NCBI GenBank assembly: GCA_026874595.1
Contig: CM049307.1
Location: forward strand, 48,581,678-48,645,677
Length of the DNA: 64,000 nucleotides
Source: Sipunculus nudus
Taxonomy: Eukaryota > Annelida > Sipuncula > Golfingiida > Sipunculidae
Reading direction: 5' to 3'
The notes under the pieces are model-generated. The model saw nothing but the letters and a program-made list of their open reading frames with translations. It searched no databases and was not told where the DNA came from. Made by a program: the position numbers and the translations under genes. Positions 59,854 to 64,000 of the stretch are shown piece by piece. Numbering within the stretch: position 1 is the first letter of the stretch; each line of letters begins with the position of its first letter.

Positions 59854-61470
59854 ATGGCAGCAGAGAGAATGCGAAAGCACAGATCCCTACATGGGAGACA
59901 ACCAAAATTCCAACTGGAGTGTCCAGGTGACAGTACTAGAAAGGAAAACCTACTCCACAAATTAAGACTAATGAAGAAAGAGTTGCCAAACAAATCTGTG
60001 ACAAACACAGACACACTGGAGCTAGCACTTGATTTCTGGCTGGAGCACAACAACAAAATTCAGTCAGATAGGCAGGGTGAAGGCAGTGAAAAAAATGTGC
60101 CCTCATCATATGTACCTGTTTCAGCCAGCGGCGTCAACCAGCCTATGTTTGCCACCACAAAAGACGCTATACAGAAACTGGTGAATCAGATTGGTGCACA
60201 TAAATGTTCGTGTAAAGAAGACCTAGTTTGGAATGACTATTCTTCATTGGGCCACACAGCATTTATCAAATTTACCTGCAGTGCCAAGCACCAGATTTCG
60301 TCGGGAGCATCACCATATTTACCTGATGGCACCAGCCTTGTCAACCTGAGATTTGCCTATGGTTATATGACAAGTGGGATGCTACCTTCACATTATGAAC
60401 GTTTTGCTGAAGCTGCAGATTTTGGACAGATAGGACATACCCGTATGACAGAGATGGTTGCCACCTTTAGTGACTGCGTGAATGAGAAGGTCCAGGATTC
60501 TTGTTATACAGCTCTTCTTGAGGAGATAGGGAGTTATGAGGACCTCACAGAGGGTATAACAATCATAACTGATGCTCGTCATGGGGGTAGAAAAAATGCG
60601 AAAGACACTGATGTTGTTTGCATCGGCTATCAAACTCATAAAGTTCTGAGAAATAAACATATAACAAAATCAGATGAGACTACTACCCAAAAACATGAGA
60701 GAATTGGTACAGAGCGATTATATAAATATTTTGATTAAGAAAATTTAGAGATTGGTGTACATGCCCATGACAACAGCGCAACAATAAATAAATTTATAAG
60801 AGAAGAAAGGAAGTTCACAATAAACCAGAATGACACCTGGCATGCTGCCTGCTCAGTGAAGAAGGCCATGACAAATCTGACAAGAGGGGCAAACTACAAG
60901 CATGGTGTGACTTGGCACTGGCAGCTCAGTGATAAAGCAGGGTCAGTAAGGACACATTTTCATTGGGCCATGAGGAACTGCCAGAATGATCCTGACCAGT
61001 TGCGGAATCAACTTGATAATATTGTTAATCATTATCAAAATGACCATGCTAGATGCAACAAATCTTCACGGTGCAAAACTGACCCTCATTATGAGCCATC
61101 GAAAATTATCCTCACATATTTGAAAGCAGTTGAGCTGATGTCAAAAGTGATAAAACAATCTGCTGTATACAGAATTGCTTTATCGTATGCATTGGCACTA
61201 GATACTTATTATGTTGAAAGTTTTAACAACGTTTTAAACATATTCCATGATAAACGGATAGTGTTTGGAAACACTCAGTATGAGATGCGTACTAACTTGG
61301 CTATTTGTCACTGGAATGAGAATGTTGACAGGCCATGTACCAGCAGGTGGAACCCTGAGCAAGCTGAGGCTCCCAGGAGGTCAGCAGGAAAAAAGAACCT
61401 CAAGCCTGCTACTTATACTTATAGAAATAACATATGGACACGTTGGATCTCTAGATTTTATACATCATAG
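59854..61470 (+). pseudogene. Kolobok-type transposase with one internal stop
   Basis: The first ATG is at 59854 (MAAERMRKHRSL; a TTG six bases earlier is not a start). The frame is open for 294 codons, has a TAA at 60736-60738, and continues in the same frame to 61470: 539 codons including both stops. The N-terminal basic, helical segment is a likely DNA-binding part; four cysteines or histidines in HKCSC...FTCSAKH could bind zinc. The catalytic region has DARHGGRKNAKDTD, HKVLRNKHITKSDE, then after the stop GVHAHDNSATINKFIR, DTWHAACSVKKAM, NHYQNDHARC and YYVESFNNVLNIFHDKR. The spacing and words (D-x-R, H-D-x-x-x-x-x-K, D-x-W-H-A, E-x-x-x-N) fit a Kolobok DDE transposase. The stop lies between the first and second catalytic aspartates, so the protein is inactive as read. 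Confidence 0.7.
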
Positions 61471-62038
61471 CATCTGACACTTGCCCAAAATTATATTTAC
61501 ACAGTACAAAACAGGACTGGACTGTTATATTTCTAGTATTTCACCTAATGTTCTTATGGATTGTAATACATGTATGCCTTTTATATATCAAGTTGGACAA
61601 AGTTACATTTCAAAATATTTGGTAAGTTACATTTTTTTATAATCATATGAATAGACTGGAATGAGTGAGAATGTGGACCCATAACAACAGCCATGTGAGT
61701 TTGTTTATAAACAAAGAGGGTGACTCAGGGCTTGCTCCTGATTGGCCAATCATACTGCTTTGCACCTCCCACCCGGCAAATTTGAACTGGGGCTGGCTTG
61801 AGCAGATATATTTAATTGTATTGTATAAACAACATAAGCTATGTCAAAACAGATAATGTTATCAAGTCCTTTGTAGTATTAGGAACATGTCTGCCAAAAT
61901 TCAGCTCAGATAACATCTTCCTTCACAGCTAATATTCAGAATACAGTAAGAGCCCAAGTGAACAGTTGCAGATATTATGTTAAACTCCATGTTGCCCAGT
62001 AACGCCCCCTGGTATTTATAGTGGAACCCGGTCTTTAA

Positions 62039-63044
62039 GATATTAATTAGCTAAGTGACGAGGAGTGACTCGCATACATCACTGCACTTGCCAGTCCCAC
62101 ACAGGTGGGAGATGCAATCGCTTGATACGCCTTACCGATTACAGGCTCTTGGCCTCTTTGATCGCCGTATCAGTGTTTGATGTGATATTAACTGCGAACT
62201 GGTATCACTGTCAAGGGTTCAAAGCATGACAATAAATGGGATTATGACAATATTCCATGATGTTAAACGGTCAGATTTACCATTGTTTATATAGGAAATG
62301 GTTTGGGATTTCAGATTTATGTGAAAATAAGCGGGATTTTCTATTAACCGATATGACACAAAGTGGGCTTGACTGTATATACCGACCATGATGCACACTT
62401 CATTTAAGTATGGAATTCCTTTAAATCATAGATCAAGCTAATTTAGAAATTGAAACTTTTTCATTCCAAATACAAACAAACAATGATCCAGCAATACAGA
62501 ATATAGGGTACAAGAACAAACTGATATGAAGACATTTGAATAACAGTCAATCTTAAAGTATTTAGAAGCAAAGGATAATATACATTTCACTAGCATAGTT
62601 CTGATTGATAAATGCTTGACAGGAAGTTCTGATTTATCAAAGGAAAAATTCAGACAAAACAATCCTCATTTAAACTGATAGAGAATGCATTTGTCAATAA
62701 AATTGATACCTTTGCATTTTTTAAATGAAAATATAGAAATTACTCTTTCCTGAGGGTAGCTCTGTCATAGGTTCAATATTTTACGTATGATTCTGGTTAA
62801 GAAAAAAAAGGTTCTCTGTCATGAATGTTTAACATTCAGCTGTCTGGCAGTGTATTTATCAATACTGTGGTTGGCCTTTGGTGAGGGTGACGAAAACATG
62901 ATATTTCCAAAATGGAAATTATCATGAAATAAAAAATGTATAAAATTCCCATCCTACACAGATAAAATAGTCATTCATTTAGTATTACTTTATTTGCATC
63001 TTATCCATTTCTATAGCATTAGAGGAAAAAGACTGATATTTTAA
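62039..63044. other. Remainder of the outer element and AT-rich intron
   Basis: 62039-62377 is the right arm of the outer TA element. The rest is featureless intron sequence as far as I can see. Confidence 0.4.
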
Positions 63045-63780
63045 AAGATAACAGATCTTTTTATGTTACCTGTAAATCAAAGATTGGTACATTATAAATA
63101 TGAATCAAATTTTGATTTCCAAAGTAATTAAATAACATGCATATTTTTTTATATGCCCGTCATACGATGGAGTATTATGGTATACCAACCGTCTGTCCAT
63201 CTGTCCATTAACTTTTAGTGTCACCCAGTAACTTACTGGAGCTTTGATGGATTTTCATGAAACTCACCAATACTACTAACCAACAGATTTTCTCACCTGA
63301 TTTCGATTATGGGCATCAGCCACGCATATTTTAAAAGGTCATGGGTAACTAGGTTACTTTGTGGTGTCACCACGATTACTTAGAAAAAATATGAAAGATT
63401 TTGATAGAATTCATCAGAAATGTTAATCAATGAAATATCTCACCTCAGTTCTATTTCCAGCAAAAACATTGCATATTTAATGAGGTCAGAGGTGAGCACC
63501 CTTTGAAGGCATCTTGGTGACTAACCTAAAGTCCTGTGGATTTTCATGAAACTCCTTATACACATTTACTAATAGTTTCTCACCTGAATTACCTTCTCAT
63601 AAAAAATGTGCGCATATTTAATGAGGTCAGAGGTCACCAGATACATGACAGGCATATTATGCACATTTTAGTGCTCTTGTTATGTTATCTGTAAATCAGA
63701 GATTGGTATTATAAATAAATAACAGGTCTGTTTTGTTACCTGTAGATCAAAGATTGATATATTTTTAATCATATGAAATC
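63045..63780. repeat. About 51-bp repeat units split by an inserted element
   Basis: GTTACCTGTAAATCAAAGATTGG at 63065, GTTATCTGTAAATCAGAGATTGG at 63684 and GTTACCTGTAGATCAAAGATTG at 63735 are copies of one unit; the last two are 51 bases apart. The element at 63151-63657 lies between the first and second copies. Confidence 0.7.
63151..63657. mobile_element. Non-autonomous element with ATATGCCCGTCAT ends
   Basis: Left ATATGCCCGTCAT (63151-63163) pairs with right ATGACAGGCATAT (63645-63657). Inside, GATTTTCATGAAACTC, TTTCTCACCTGA and GCATATTTAATGAGGTCAGAGGT recur about 290 bases apart, so the body is a partial tandem duplication. No coding capacity. The words CGTCATACGATGGAGTATTATGG resemble a widespread mollusc repeat, from memory only. 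Confidence 0.65.
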
Positions 63781-64000
63781 TTTTATATATTATCTGCCAA
63801 CAATGAATAACTATTAGTTCAATGTTCTATATGGTTATTGTCAAATTGTGTGAGCATATTAAATACATCACTTAATAATTGAAATACTATGTATATGTTA
63901 CTTTATAATGAGACAGCAAAAAATGAAATTTGGAGAAACACTTAAAAAGTGAAAATTGAAAAAAAAAATAACTTGTAAATATTCAGCCCATCTGAGTAAA

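Larger units (their letters stand above)
58410..62034 (+). mobile_element. Kolobok-type DNA transposon, 3.6 kb, nested
   Basis: Ends AGGCCGGGTTTC (left) and, reverse-complemented, AGACCGGGTTCC (right), flanked on both sides by TTAA (58406-58409 and 62035-62038). The TTAA target, AGG-type termini and the transposase type agree with the Kolobok superfamily. It carries two divergent open frames: the transposase on plus (59854-61470) and an accessory protein on minus (58815-59426). Each has a single in-frame stop, so the copy is dead but young-looking. A 16-base G run lies at 58565-58580. Confidence 0.75.
57640..62377. mobile_element. TA-flanked DNA transposon (outer element of a nest)
   Basis: The left end CACAGTGAAGCCCACTT followed by ATTGTCATATCAGT and the right end, reverse-complemented, TACAGTCAAGCCCACTT followed by TGTGTCATATCGGT form a 31-bp inverted repeat with five mismatches. 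TA occurs directly outside both ends. CAGT-type termini and a TA target point to the Tc1-mariner/pogo group. Without the Kolobok insertion only about 1.1 kb remains, with no transposase of its own, so the outer element is non-autonomous. It sits inside the fourth UBE4A intron. Confidence 0.75.

Overview
This is a gene-poor, AT-rich piece of an animal nuclear genome, full of microsatellites and small transposons. Genes are split into short exons with GT/AG borders. I see no operons, rRNA genes or stand-alone tRNA genes. The repeat types (tRNA-headed SINEs, tandem-core elements with a tetranucleotide tail, many TTAA, TA and hAT-type MITEs) together with an invertebrate UBE4A and a quiver/Ly6 gene suggest a lophotrochozoan, most likely a mollusc. 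That placement is an inference.

Host genes. (1) A minus-strand Ly6/quiver-like gene: a three-finger exon at 516-683 and a phase-compatible signal-peptide exon at 23885-23948. This implies an intron of about 23.2 kb that fills the first third of the window; the last exon or exons lie beyond base 1. (2) A plus-strand gene of unknown function starting head-to-head with it: coding exon 1 at 24016-24156 and exon 2 at 25059-25138. (3) The N-terminal part of UBE4A (ubiquitin conjugation factor E4 A) on the plus strand: four coding exons between 54882 and 57592, 164 codons, all phases consistent. The rest of UBE4A runs off the right edge.

Repeats from left to right: a 254-bp tandem duplication (3955-4464); a five-copy 62-bp minisatellite (6724-7033); a TTAA-type MITE (7771-8310, second copy 34030-34757); a 340-bp tandem-core element with an ACGG-type tail (13330-14780); hAT-type MITEs (14917-15444, 17612-17817); a long-TIR MITE with an intact 7-bp target duplication (25231-25886, older copy 38730-39222); a dispersed repeat rich in CAAGATGG words (29590, 32780 and 33110); SINEs (30381, 32444, 41669, 49501); a palindrome-cored tandem element (37345-37872 and 40020-41453); a polypyrimidine minisatellite (44951-45770); a LINE endonuclease relic (47261-47593); and, in the UBE4A intron, a Kolobok-type transposon (58410-62034) nested inside a TA-flanked element (57640-62377).

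The most interesting structure is a shared module in three tandem-repeat elements: a GGTGGCGCCACC-type palindrome followed 86-88 bases later by a GAGATAT word. It occurs in repeat families that otherwise look different.
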